Origin: Planctomycetota bacterium
GTDB taxonomy: Bacteria > Planctomycetota > Phycisphaerae > Phycisphaerales > UBA1924
DNA length: 64,000 nt
Assembly (NCBI GenBank): GCA_018242605.1
Contig: JAFEBP010000009.1
Coordinates: 231,010 to 295,009, forward strand
Direction of reading: 5' to 3'
Positions 1 to 8,947 of the stretch are shown piece by piece. The notes beneath the pieces are model-generated. The model was not told the DNA's origin. It worked only from the letters and a program-made list of their open reading frames with translations, and searched no databases. Each line of letters opens with the position of its first letter. The stretch's first letter is position 1. The translations under genes were made by a program, and so were the position numbers.

Positions 1-3000
1 TTCGTGGGAGAAGGCGCCCCGGGGACGAACCCGTTGAAGGTGGGCGAGTTGGTGAGCGCATCGACGATCGCCGTGGTGCCGGCCCCGCCGGTGCCGTCGC
101 CGGCCCGCAGGGTGATGGTGTCGGCGGTCAGGATCGGGCTGTTGGCGCCGAACGTCAGGTCGCCGGTGCCGCTGGTGCCCGAGTGCAGGGCGATGACGCC
201 GCCCGCCGTCGTGACGTCCATCGAGTTGTTCACGAGCATCGCGCCCGTGGTGTTGATGGTGATGTTCTGGGCCGTCAGCGAACCGCCCTGGTTGAGCGAG
301 CCGCCGTTGATCGTGATATTCGAGGCCGACCGGATTCCGCCGGTGCCCAGGCCCGCTCCCGAGAGAGTGACCAGGCCCGTGGAGGTGAACGCGACGCCCG
401 AGGCATCGATCGTCGGGAAGGTGCCGCCCGCCACGTTGATCGCGCCCGAAGAACCAACGGTCAGCGTGCCCAGAGCGCCCAGCGAACCGACGCGATCCGA
501 GAACGTCACGATGCCCGTGCCCGCGTTGAGAGTCAGGGCATTGCCCGCGCCCTCGACGCGCCCGGAGAACATCACGTCGTTGCCGGTCATGCCGGTATCG
601 ATCGTGACGGGGCCGGTGAGCGTGACGGTGGACGCGAACGACACCGAATCATCCGAGGTGTTGATGTTCGAGCCCAGCGATACCGCGCCCGCGCCGGTCT
701 GGCTGAAGGCCCCGTCGAGCGTGAGCGCGGTTGTGTCGATCGTGAGCAGCCCGCTGTTGGCCACGGTGAACGTGCCGCCGGAGGTCGTGCTCGCGCCGTT
801 GGACAGGGTGAACGTGCCGCCGGTGAGCGAGATGCCGCCCGAGCCGGCGTTGACCGCCGGAAGGTTGGCGCTGCTGGCGGACTGGATGACGAAGGAGAGC
901 AGGCGTGCGCCGCCAGGGCCGGCCGTGCCGCCCAGCGTGACCACGCCGCCCGTGCCCGCCCGCAGATCCAGGCCCTGGCCGCCGTCGGTCGCGGCCGAGA
1001 CAGTGCCCGTGATGCCGATGCCCGCGCCCGCGGCGGCCGCGCCGCCGTTGGTGGTGTCCAGGTGCGCGACGTTGCCCGCCAGCGACGCGCTGAGCGTCAC
1101 CGGGTCGTTGATCTGGATGACCGCTCCGGGCGTCACGATGTCCGCGGCGAGCGTGGTGCCCGATCCGCTGCCGGTCAGCGTGATCGAGGTGTTGCTGTTC
1201 TCGCCGGTGATCTGACCGTCGACCGAGATGGTGCCGGCGGCCACCGGGGTGCGGATGACCGTCGCGCTGCGGAAGTTGCTGCTCAGGATGTTGATCGCGT
1301 GCGAACCATCGGCCCGGCCGATGGTGACCGAACCCAGCGACGAGGCCAGAGCGGCGAGGTCGGTGTCGGTGATGTCCAGCACGCCCGCGCCGGTGTCGGC
1401 GGTATCGCCGATGCGGATGGCCTGCGTGGTGGTGGTGGACTGCAGCGTCAGGGCCGAGCCCGCGCTGCCGGTGACGGAGTTGGCGACCGCGGGCAGATCG
1501 ATCTCGTCGCCCGTCAGGGCGTATGTCAGGCCGTTGATGGCCAGCGAGGAGGACGCCCCGAATATGATGGAGCCGACACCGGCGTCAAGGCCCGTGCCGC
1601 CCGTGGCGTTGACCGCGCCGTTCAGGGCGATGTTGCCGCCGCCGGTGGTGTCCGCGCCGTTGGAAAGCGTGATGGTGCCGGCCGTGAGAGAGATGCCGCC
1701 CGCCGCGGCATGGATGTCGGCCAGGCTCGCGGCCAGGGCGCTCACCACGTTCAACGTGTTGAGCCGCGTGCCGCCGATGGCGCCGCTGACGGTGATCGTT
1801 CCGCCGGTGCCCGCGGTGAGCGCGATGTTCTCGACGCCCGCCGTGGTGCCGGTGAGGATGCCGGAGAAGGAGATATCGGCGCCGGCCGGGGCCGCGCCGG
1901 AGTTGGTGGTGTCGAAGACGCCGCCGCCCGGGGCGACGCGGGCGGGGCCCGTGACGCTGATCGCCGATGCGGAGGTGACCACCGGCGCCGCGAACACGTT
2001 CTGACCGCCGACGGCGGTTGAGGAGAAGCCGCCGGGAGCCAGGATCGCGCCGTTGACCGTGACGTCGCCCGCGGACGAGGCCAGCGTGAGCGACTTGCCG
2101 GTGTTGAGCGTGATGCCGTTCACCGTCACGACCTCGGCGCCGAGCGAGAGCGAGTAGTTCGTGCCGCTCAGGTTGAGCGTGTTCGCGGTCAGGCCGGCCG
2201 CGAGACTGTTGCCGATGGAGACCAGGCCGGTGGAGTTGAGGTTGGCCAGTTCGGTGTTGTCGATATCAAGCGTGCCGGCGGCTCCGCCGACGCCGATCGT
2301 TGTGCCATCGGTGAACGCGTTGATGATGATGCCGCCGTTGCCGGTGACGCCCGCGTTGATCGCCATGTTGTCGGCCGAGAGCGTGACGACGCCCGCGCCG
2401 GCGTTGACGGGCTGGTTGATCGTCAGGCCCGTGGGGCTGGCGCCGGCGATGAGCGTGACCGCGCCGCCGTTGGTATCGATGCCGCTGCCCGCGACCGCCA
2501 ACGAGGTATTGTCGAAGTAGACCAGGTTGCCCGTGATGCCGCCGGTGATGGTGGAGACGTCATTCGTCGGGTTGTTGAGGGTGAAGTTGCCGACGCCGAT
2601 CAGGACCAGATCGCCCGCGGTGATGCCGCCGCTCTGCGTGGCCCCGCCGCTGATCGCGTTCAGCGTGAGCGAGCGGCCGGTGTTGATGACGATGCCGCCG
2701 GTGCTGATCGAAGCTCCCTGGAGCACCAGGTCCAGGTTGGTGCCGCCCAGCGCGACCGCGCCGGTGGTGACCGCGCCGGAGTTGCTGCGGCCGATCGTCA
2801 GTGCGCCGGTGGTGGACAGGTTGCCCAGTTCCGCGTTGGAGAGGTCCAGCCCGCCGGTTGGGCCGGCGAGGTTGATCGTGCGGCCGGCGGTGTTGGGGCG
2901 GACGGTGATGGCGGTGTCGCCCGTGACGACAGCGTTGATATCTGCCGAGTCGGCGTTGAGAACAACGGTGTTCGTCCCCGCGTTCAGGGCCTGGTTCACG

Positions 3001-6000
3001 AACAGCGAAGGCGTGGTGAGCGTGATGGCGCTGTTGTCGGAGGTGAGGCCCACATCGGTCAGCGTGCCGATGGTCAGCGACGCGGAGCCCGAATCGTTGA
3101 AGTTCACCGTGCCGGAAACATTGCCCGCCAGTGTCTGAACGTTGTTGCCGGTGTTCGACAGGTTGAACGACCCGGCGCCGATCAGCCGCAGGTTCGCCGC
3201 GACGATCGCTCCGGATTGCGACACACCGCCGGTGAGCGCCTCGAGCGTGAGCCGCTTGCCCGCCCCGGCGGTCAGGCCCGCCGTGCTGATCGAATTGGCG
3301 ATGAGATGCAGGTCGTAGCCCGTGGCCGAGAGGTTGAGCGCGCTGGTGGTGAGCGAGGTCGCCGCGTTCGCGTCCGAACGGCCGATGGTGACCGTGCCGG
3401 TGCTGGAGAGCAGGCCGAGTTCTGTCGCGTCGAGCGACAGGTCGCCCGGGGCGGTGCCCAGGCCGATGGTGGTGCCGCTCGCCCGGTTCTGGATCGTGAT
3501 GCCGCCGTTGCCGGTGATCGCCGCGACGTAGTTGCAATCGGTCTGAGTCAGGCTGACCGTGGACGCAGCCGCGTTGATGGCCTGGCCCACCGATATCACG
3601 CCGTTAAAGTCCATCGAGACGGCGTTGCCGCCGGTGGTGATGCCGTTGTCGCCCACCGAGCCGACGGTGACGTTGCCGCTTCCGTTCACCGTCACCGCGC
3701 CGTTGGTGTTGGCGGCGATGGTGCCGAAGTTGTTCGTTGAATCGTTCAGATTGAAGGTGCCGGCGCCCATCAGGCGCAGGAACGTCACGACGAGGTTGCC
3801 GGATTGGGTGGCCCCGCCGGTGAGCGCCTCCAGGGTGAGCCGCTTGTTCGGGCTCAGCGTCAGGCCCGCGGTGGCGATGCTGTCGCCGATCAGGTGCAGG
3901 TCGCTGGTGACGGTGCCGCCGACGATGGTGCCGGTGTTGAGGGCTCCGCTGGCGTTGCCGCCGGAGCGGCCGATGGTCAGCGTGCCGGACGCGGCGAAGT
4001 TGCTCAACTCGGTGTTGGTCAGGTTCAGCGTCCCGGCGCCGCCCGCGAGCCCGATGGTGGCGCCCGCGGAGAGGTTGCGGACCGTGGCGTCGCCGCTGGT
4101 GATCACAGAGTTGACGGCGATGGTGTCGGCCGTGATCAACACCGGGCCAGTGCCCGCGCCGATGGTGTTGTCGATCGCGACATCCGACTGCGTGATCGTG
4201 ACGTCGGCGCTGTTCGTGTCGATCGTGCCGGTGTTGTTGAACGTGCCCGAGGTGCTGGTGGAGCTGAAGCCGTCCGAGGCCGTGGTGTTGCCGGCGATCG
4301 TGACGTTGCCGGTGGCGTTGATGGCGTAGGTGCTCGACGTGGTCGCGCCGCCCGTCTGGCTGACGGTGCTGCCGTCGACCGTGATGCCGCCAGTGCCGCC
4401 GTCGATGTTGCCGCCGATGTTCACCGCGCCGGTGTGATTGAGATCGATCGCGCCGGTGGTGGTGGTGATCGTGCCCGCGCCGTTGCTCGTGAATGTCGTG
4501 CCGCTGCTGGTGAAGCCGCCGTTCGCGGCGACCGCGCCCTGCACCTGCACGCCGCCGCTGGTGGCGGTGGCGGTGTACGTGCCTGTCGTGGTGGCCCCCG
4601 CGTTCTGTGCCACCGTGGTGCCGGTGACCGAGATCGCCCCGCTGCCGCTGGCCAGCGCCGCGCCCACCGTGGCGGTGGAGGTGTGGTTGATCGTGATGGC
4701 GTTGTTGACCGTGGTGATCGTGCCCGCGCCGGAGCTGCTGAACGTGGTGCCCGTGGAGCCGAAGCCCCCGTCGGCGGCGACCGCCGCGGCGATCGACACC
4801 GCGCCGCCCGTGGCGGTGTACGTGCCGCCTGTGGTGGCGCCTGCGTTCTGCGCCACCGACGAGCCGGAGACTGAGATGTTGCCCGAGGTGCTGTTCAGCG
4901 CCGCCCCGACCGTGGCCGTCGCGCCGCTGTGATTGATCCCGATGTTGCCGGTCGTGGTGGTGATCGTGCCCGAGCCAGAGTTGCTGAACGTTCCGCCGGA
5001 GGAGGTGAAGCCGCCGTCGGCCGCGACCGCTGCAGTGATGCTCACCCCGCCCGCGCCGCCCGTGGCGGTGTACGTGCTCGACGTGGTGACCCCCGCGTTC
5101 TGGTTCACGGTGGAACCGGCGACCGAGATGGCCCCGCTGCCGCTGGCCAGAGCGCCCGCGACGGTGGCCACTCCGGTGTGGGTGATCGCCAAGGGGGTAT
5201 TCGTCGTCGTGATCGTGCCGCCCGCGGAGTTGTCGAACGTGGTGCCCGCGCTGGAGAACCCGCCCGGCGCCACGATCGCGCCGGTGATGTTCACGCCCGT
5301 CCCGGCGTTGAGGCTCAGGGTCTTGGCGGTGTTCAGCGTGGCCCCCGCAAGATCGATCGCGGCGGACCCGACGATGGCCAGGTTGTAGCTCTCGGCCCCG
5401 AGCGCCAAAGCGTTGCTGGTGATGGCGCCGCTGCCGAGCACGCCGTCGTTGCGGCCGATGGTGACCGTGCCGGTGCTGGCGAGGAAGTCCAGTTCGGCCT
5501 GGGAGATGCTCAGGGTGCCCGCGCCGCCCGCGACGCCGATGGTCGTGCCGCCCGAGGCGTTGCGGAGCGTGATGCCGCCGTTGCCGGTGACTGTGTTGCC
5601 GATGGTCAGGTCGTCGGTGGTGAGCGTGACGACGCCCGCGCCGGCGTCGATGGCCTGCGTCACCGTGATGACCGGGGCCTCGATCGAGACCGCCGCGCCG
5701 CCCGAGGAGATGCCGTTGGTGACGCCGATGGTGTTGATGTCCACGCCGTCGAAGTCGATGTAGGTGACCGCGCCCGTCGCGCTGGAGGCCAAGGTCGTGA
5801 CGTTGTTGCTGGTGTTGGTCAGCGTGAACGTGCCGACGCCGTTGAGCAGCAGGTTGTCCGCGACGATCGCGCCGGACTGCGTGACCGCGCCGGACGAGTT
5901 GAGCGTGAGGGTCTTGCCCGCGTTGAGCGTGATGCCGCCGGTCGAGATGGACGCGGCGTTGAGATTGAGGTTGTAGTCCTCCCCGCCCAGCGCCAGGGCG

Positions 6001-8825
6001 TCCGTCGTGATGACGCTGGCGTTGCCCGTGCCGATGGTGACCGTGCCCGTGGAGTTGAGGTTCGTCAGCTCGATCAGGTCGAGGCTGAGCGTGCCCGCGC
6101 CCGCGCCCAGACCGATCGACGCCCCGGCCGTGAGCGGCCGCACCGTGATGCCGCCGTCGGCGGTGATGGCGGCGCCCAGGCCCATCGCATCGGCCCGCAG
6201 CGAGAGCGTGCCCGTGGTCGTGTTGATCGCGTCGTTGACGGTGATCGTCGCGGCCTGCAGCGTCACGTTCGCCGAGCCCGAGGTGATGCCCACCACCGCG
6301 CCCACCGTGCCGACGACCACCGTGTTGGTGTCGGTGTAGCTCGTGGTGCCCGTGGCGTCGCTGGCCAGGTTGGTGACGTTGTTCGAGCTGTTCGTGAGGG
6401 CGAAGGTGCCCGCGCCGGACAGGAGCAGGTCCCCCGCGCTGATCGCCGCGGTCTGCGTGACCGCGCCGCTGGCGGTGAGCGTGAGCCGGCCCGTGGTGGT
6501 CGGGGCGGCGTCGATGCTGATCGCCGCGCCGGTGAGGGAGATGTTGCCCGCCCCGGCGGAGAGGGTGCCGCTGAGGCTGATATCGCTGGTGTGGTTGATC
6601 GTCAGGGCCGCGCCGCTGGTGCTGATCGTGCCGCTGGAGTTATTCGTGAAGGTGGTGCCGCTGCTGGAGAACCCGCCGGGGGCCGAGACCGCCGCGTTCA
6701 CCGCGACGCCCGCGCCGGTGGAGGCCAGCGTGACGGTGCCGCTGCCGGAGGAGACGCCCTCGCTCACCGTGAGAAGTCCCGAGGAGGAGACATCGACCGC
6801 GCCCGCGCCGGTCGCGGTGACGCCGGAGAGACCGCCCAAGGTCGCGCCGCCGACGGTCAGCGCCCCGCTGGGGGCCGTGAGGAACGCGCCGCCGGTGCCG
6901 GCGACCGCCTCGGCGTTCGTGACGCTCAGGCGGATGGGGGTGCCCGCCCCGCCGACCGAACCGCCGCCGCCCGCTCCGCTGACATCGAACGCGGCGCTGG
7001 TGGCCGTGACGAGGCTGGTGTTCTCGGTGCGGACGATGCCGCTGCCGGCGGTGGGGCCGATGTTGCGGATCAGCGCGTGGCCGGTGGTGGTGATGTTGCC
7101 CAGGGTGATGTTGCCCGAGGCGTTCTGCGTGTTGCCCGCGCCGGTGTCGGTGCGGATGGTGATGTTGGCGCTGCCTGCATTCAGGGTGACGCCGCTGGCG
7201 AACGTGATGACGGCGCTGCCCGCGTCGCGCTGGTTGTTCACCACGCCCGCTGAGGAAAGCTCGTTGGCGATCAGGGTGATCGCTCCGTTGTTGGTCGTGA
7301 TGCCCGCGTTGAGGATGATCGATGCGCCGGCCTGCATCGTGATCGAGACGCCCGAGGTGCTCAGCGAGATGGCGTCCGTCACCGTGATGTTGTTGCTGGC
7401 CTGCAGAACCACCGCCGCGAAGCCCGCGTTGTCAAGGCTGCCGGGGGTGATGGTCTGGCTGGCGCCCGGGGTGGTGCCGAACGCCGTCGTGGCCCCGCCC
7501 ACGGCCGAGCCGCCGGCGGTCTTGATCTCGATGTTCTTGGGGTCCAGCAGCAGCGTGCCGCCGGTGCCCTTGGGGGCGTTCAGCTCCATGCGCCCGCCGT
7601 AGATCAGGTCGACCTTGCCGGAGACCTCAACGTTGCCGCCGTCGCCACCCTGCTCGCCGCCCTTGGCGGAGATCGAACCGCCGTACGACGTGGTCTTGTC
7701 CGACCAGGCCACCACGCGCCCGCCGTCTCCCTGCACCGTCGCGTCGGCCTTGATGGCGCTGTCGGCGCTGATCGTCGTGGTCTCCGCACGCCGCTCTTCG
7801 CCCTTGCCCTGGAAGTTGCCGCCCACCAGGACATTGCCGCCGCCGGTAGCGCCGGAGGCGTCGATCCGTGCGTGCTCGAGCGCGACGTTCTGGCCGGTCA
7901 CGGTCACGTCGCCGCCCTTGCCCGTGGCGCTGCTCGCATCAATCTGACCATCAACCTTGACGGTGCCCTTGCCCTGGCCCTCGATCTTGGCCGTCTTGGC
8001 GTTCATCTTGCCGCCGGCGCGGATCGCCATCGAGTACACGTCGCCCGCCGACATGGAGAGCCGCCCGCGCTGGGCGTTGATGTCGCCCGTGTTGGTGACC
8101 GCCGCGCCCTTGGAGTCGTCCGCGGCGCCCTTCACCTTCACGAACACGTTGCCGGTGCGCTCGCCGATGAGGACGTCCTCGCCCGCGGCCATCACGACCG
8201 TGCCCTCGGGGGCGTTGATCGTGCCGCCGTTGGTCACGCTCTTGCCCAGCAGCCCGACGAAGTCGGCGGTGATGGTGCCCTCGTTGATGACCTGGCCCTT
8301 CATGTCCGTGAAGCGGTTGCTGCCGCGGACGAAGTCCGAGTCGCTGATCTTGCCCGCCGCGGCGTACAGGCCGGCGACGTCGATCCGGGCCGAGCCGCTG
8401 AACAGCACGCCCGAGGGGTTCACGATGTAGACGCGGCCGTTGGCGATGAGCGAGCCGTCGATGCGCGTGGGCGCCGCGCCGGTGATGCGGTTGAGCACCC
8501 GGGCCTGGGCGTCGGGCTGGAGGAAGCGGACCGTCTCGCCGCGACCGATGTCGAACGAGCGGTAGTTGATGATGCTGTTGCGCCCGGCGCGGATGACCGT
8601 TTCGGCGCCGTTGCGGGAGATGTTGACGTCACCCCGCACGACCTTGGCGCCGTCCGGCCCGGCCAGGGCGCCCGAGGAGAGGGCCGCAACCAGGGCGCCG
8701 GAGAGCGCCGCGGACCACCCGCCGACGCGGCCGACACCGAAGATGGAACCGACCCGGAAGTGCTCGGCCATGTCGGCCAGGCCCGCCGCAGTCTTCATCG
8801 CACCGACGCTGAGTTGCTTGCGCAT
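1..8825 (-). CDS. Giant TpsA-type exoprotein with filamentous haemagglutinin N-terminal domain (C-terminus beyond left edge)
   Basis: Secreted partner of a two-partner (type Vb) secretion system, expected to be exported by the TpsB protein encoded just upstream and to form a beta-helical surface or extracellular adhesin. The frame stays open from the start to base 3, giving at least 2,941 residues with no stop. An extended signal peptide (about 1-58, ending near SSGALAG) is followed by the TPS secretion domain (about 60-200) with RITGAAPTRIDGSLIANG and VNPSGVLFSG, matching the conserved NPNGI-type core. The rest is rich in G, T, S, N and A and made of long imperfect repeats. The ATG at 8825 is preferred over 8831 because GAGG lies at proper distance from it. 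Plus-strand open frames here are antisense shadows. The C-terminal anchoring or processing region cannot be seen. The family call is firm; binding target and exact length are unknown. Confidence 0.9.
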   Translation of the reverse strand, partial: MRKQLSVGAMKTAAGLADMAEHFRVGSIFGVGRVGGWSAALSGALVAALSSGALAGPDGAKVVRGDVNISRNGAETVIRAGRNSIINYRSFDIGRGETVRFLQPDAQARVLNRITGAAPTRIDGSLIANGRVYIVNPSGVLFSGSARIDVAGLYAAAGKISDSDFVRGSNRFTDMKGQVINEGTITADFVGLLGKSVTNGGTINAPEGTVVMAAGEDVLIGERTGNVFVKVKGAADDSKGAAVTNTGDINAQRGRLSMSAGDVYSMAIRAGGKMNAKTAKIEGQGKGTVKVDGQIDASSATGKGGDVTVTGQNVALEHARIDASGATGGGNVLVGGNFQGKGEERRAETTTISADSAIKADATVQGDGGRVVAWSDKTTSYGGSISAKGGEQGGDGGNVEVSGKVDLIYGGRMELNAPKGTGGTLLLDPKNIEIKTAGGSAVGGATTAFGTTPGASQTITPGSLDNAGFAAVVLQASNNITVTDAISLSTSGVSITMQAGASIILNAGITTNNGAITLIANELSSAGVVNNQRDAGSAVITFASGVTLNAGSANITIRTDTGAGNTQNASGNITLGNITTTGHALIRNIGPTAGSGIVRTENTSLVTATSAAFDVSGAGGGGSVGGAGTPIRLSVTNAEAVAGTGGAFLTAPSGALTVGGATLGGLSGVTATGAGAVDVSSSGLLTVSEGVSSGSGTVTLASTGAGVAVNAAVSAPGGFSSSGTTFTNNSSGTISTSGAALTINHTSDISLSGTLSAGAGNISLTGAAISIDAAPTTTGRLTLTASGAVTQTAAISAGDLLLSGAGTFALTNSSNNVTNLASDATGTTSYTDTNTVVVGTVGAVVGITSGSANVTLQAATITVNDAINTTTGTLSLRADAMGLGAAITADGGITVRPLTAGASIGLGAGAGTLSLDLIELTNLNSTGTVTIGTGNASVITTDALALGGEDYNLNLNAASISTGGITLNAGKTLTLNSSGAVTQSGAIVADNLLLNGVGTFTLTNTSNNVTTLASSATGAVTYIDFDGVDINTIGVTNGISSGGAAVSIEAPVITVTQAIDAGAGVVTLTTDDLTIGNTVTGNGGITLRNASGGTTIGVAGGAGTLSISQAELDFLASTGTVTIGRNDGVLGSGAITSNALALGAESYNLAIVGSAAIDLAGATLNTAKTLSLNAGTGVNITGAIVAPGGFSSAGTTFDNSAGGTITTTNTPLAITHTGVATVAGALASGSGAISVAGSTVNQNAGVTTSSTYTATGGAGGVSITAAVAADGGFTSSGGTFSNSGSGTITTTTGNIGINHSGATATVGAALNSTSGNISVSGSSVAQNAGATTGGTYTATGGAVSIAAAVAADGGFGSTGTTFSSSGAGTITTVNNAITINHTSTATVGAALASGSGAISVTGTTVAQNAGATTTGTYTATATSGGVQVQGAVAANGGFTSSGTTFTSNGAGTITTTTGAIDLNHTGAVNIGGNIDGGTGGITVDGSTVSQTGGATTSSTYAINATGNVTIAGNTTASDGFSSTSTSGTFNNTGTIDTNSADVTITQSDVAIDNTIGAGTGPVLITADTIAVNSVITSGDATVRNLSAGATIGLAGGAGTLNLTNTELSNFAASGTLTIGRSGGNASGALNTGTIVGGTVTSDLHLIGDSIATAGLTLSPNKRLTLEALTGGATQSGNLVVTFLRLMGAGTFNLNDSTNNFGTIAANTNGAVTVNGSGNVTVGSVGDNGITTGGNAVSMDFNGVISVGQAINAAASTVSLTQTDCNYVAAITGNGGITIQNRASGTTIGLGTAPGDLSLDATELGLLSSTGTVTIGRSDANAATSLTTSALNLSATGYDLHLIANSISTAGLTAGAGKRLTLEALTGGVSQSGAIVAANLRLIGAGSFNLSNTGNNVQTLAGNVSGTVNFNDSGSASLTIGTLTDVGLTSDNSAITLTTPSLFVNQALNAGTNTVVLNADSADINAVVTGDTAITVRPNTAGRTINLAGPTGGLDLSNAELGNLSTTGALTIGRSNSGAVTTGAVALGGTNLDLVLQGASISTGGIVINTGRSLTLNAISGGATQSGGITAGDLVLIGVGNFTLNNPTNDVSTITGGITGNLVYFDNTSLAVAGSGIDTNGGAVTLIAGASPTGLTINQPVNAGAGVVTLSADNMAINAGVTGNGGIIINAFTDGTTIGVGGAAGTLDIDNTELANLNSTGLVSIGNSLAAGLTANTLNLSGTNYSLSLGAEVVTVNGITLNTGKSLTLASSAGDVTVNGAILAPGGFSSTAVGGQNVFAAPVVTSASAISVTGPARVAPGGGVFDTTNSGAAPAGADISFSGILTGTTAGVENIALTAGTGGTITVSGAIGGTRLNTLNVVSALAASLADIHAAAGGISLTAGTITLSNGADTTGGGNIALNGAVNATGGTGLDAGVGSIIFGASSSLAINGLTYALTGDEIDLPAVANSVTGSAGSALTLQSTTTTQAIRIGDTADTGAGVLDITDTDLAALASSLGSVTIGRADGSHAINILSSNFRSATVIRTPVAAGTISVDGQITGENSNTSITLTGSGSGTTLAADIVTPGAVIQINDPVTLSASLAGNVAHLDTTNGGAAAAGAGIGITGTVSAATDGGQGLDLRAGTGGVVTLGGTAGPGGARLLSFVIQSASSANLPAVNAGSGGISLTGGTFTLSNGASTTSGGTFTVANSGLLTIDTTALTLDGAFSQTGAGAVSLGSNINTSDDSVSFASTVTLTGPVTIDTGMTGNDVMFSGRVEGAGNALTLNAGTGIVTFSDRVGSLGALGTLTVGSSGAINVAGGTFPTIDASGVAFTSTGLVTLSGAGLGTGGIRSASNITINGGSLNQGGSLTAQNITINTTGAMLVNNSMDVTTAGGVIALHSGTSGTGDLTFGANSPILTADTITLRAGDGTGGAGTTAIVDALTNSPTFNGFVPGAPSPT
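2180..4100 (-). repeat. Long-unit internal repeats of the TpsA gene (about 580-590 bp, about 195 residues)
   Basis: A recurring segment encoding an ...ELxNLxSTGxVTIGRS... strand motif begins near 2212, 2799, 3379 and 3968, a regular spacing of 587, 580 and 589 bases. Related copies lie near 1315, 5453 and 6029. Each unit also carries a segment like LTLNAxxGGATQSGxI and a segment like TIGLAGGAGTL. Regular in-frame copies fit stacked coils of a beta-helix and would also promote recombination-driven length change. Confidence 0.75.
4440..5290 (-). repeat. Short-unit internal repeats of the TpsA gene (about 250 bp, about 83 residues)
   Basis: A second repeat class sits between blocks of the long units. 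Units start near 4455, 4709, 4955 and 5204 (spacing 254, 246, 249), with a diverged copy near 6625. Each encodes motifs like GGFTSSGTTFxSxGxGTITT followed by SGxISVxGxxVxQNAGATT. The spacing is close to a multiple of three, so the copies keep the frame. Confidence 0.75.
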
Positions 8826-8947
8826 CGCCATACCTCGCTAGAGATCTTCACATCCCCCGAACATACACCCATGTAGCCTGTCCGTCCGCCGCGTCCTTGG
8901 GGTTGCGTCGAACCGAACCGTGGGGAGCCGTACCGAAACCGGAAATA

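Noticed and set aside
4..7950. Long plus-strand open frames over the left end (for example 183-2021 and 4929-7253)
   Set aside because: They are antisense to the TpsA frame. Their translations are Arg/Asp/Gly/Ala-rich or Pro/Val-rich low-complexity text without start signals, while the minus frame encodes a clear TPS domain and regular beta repeats.
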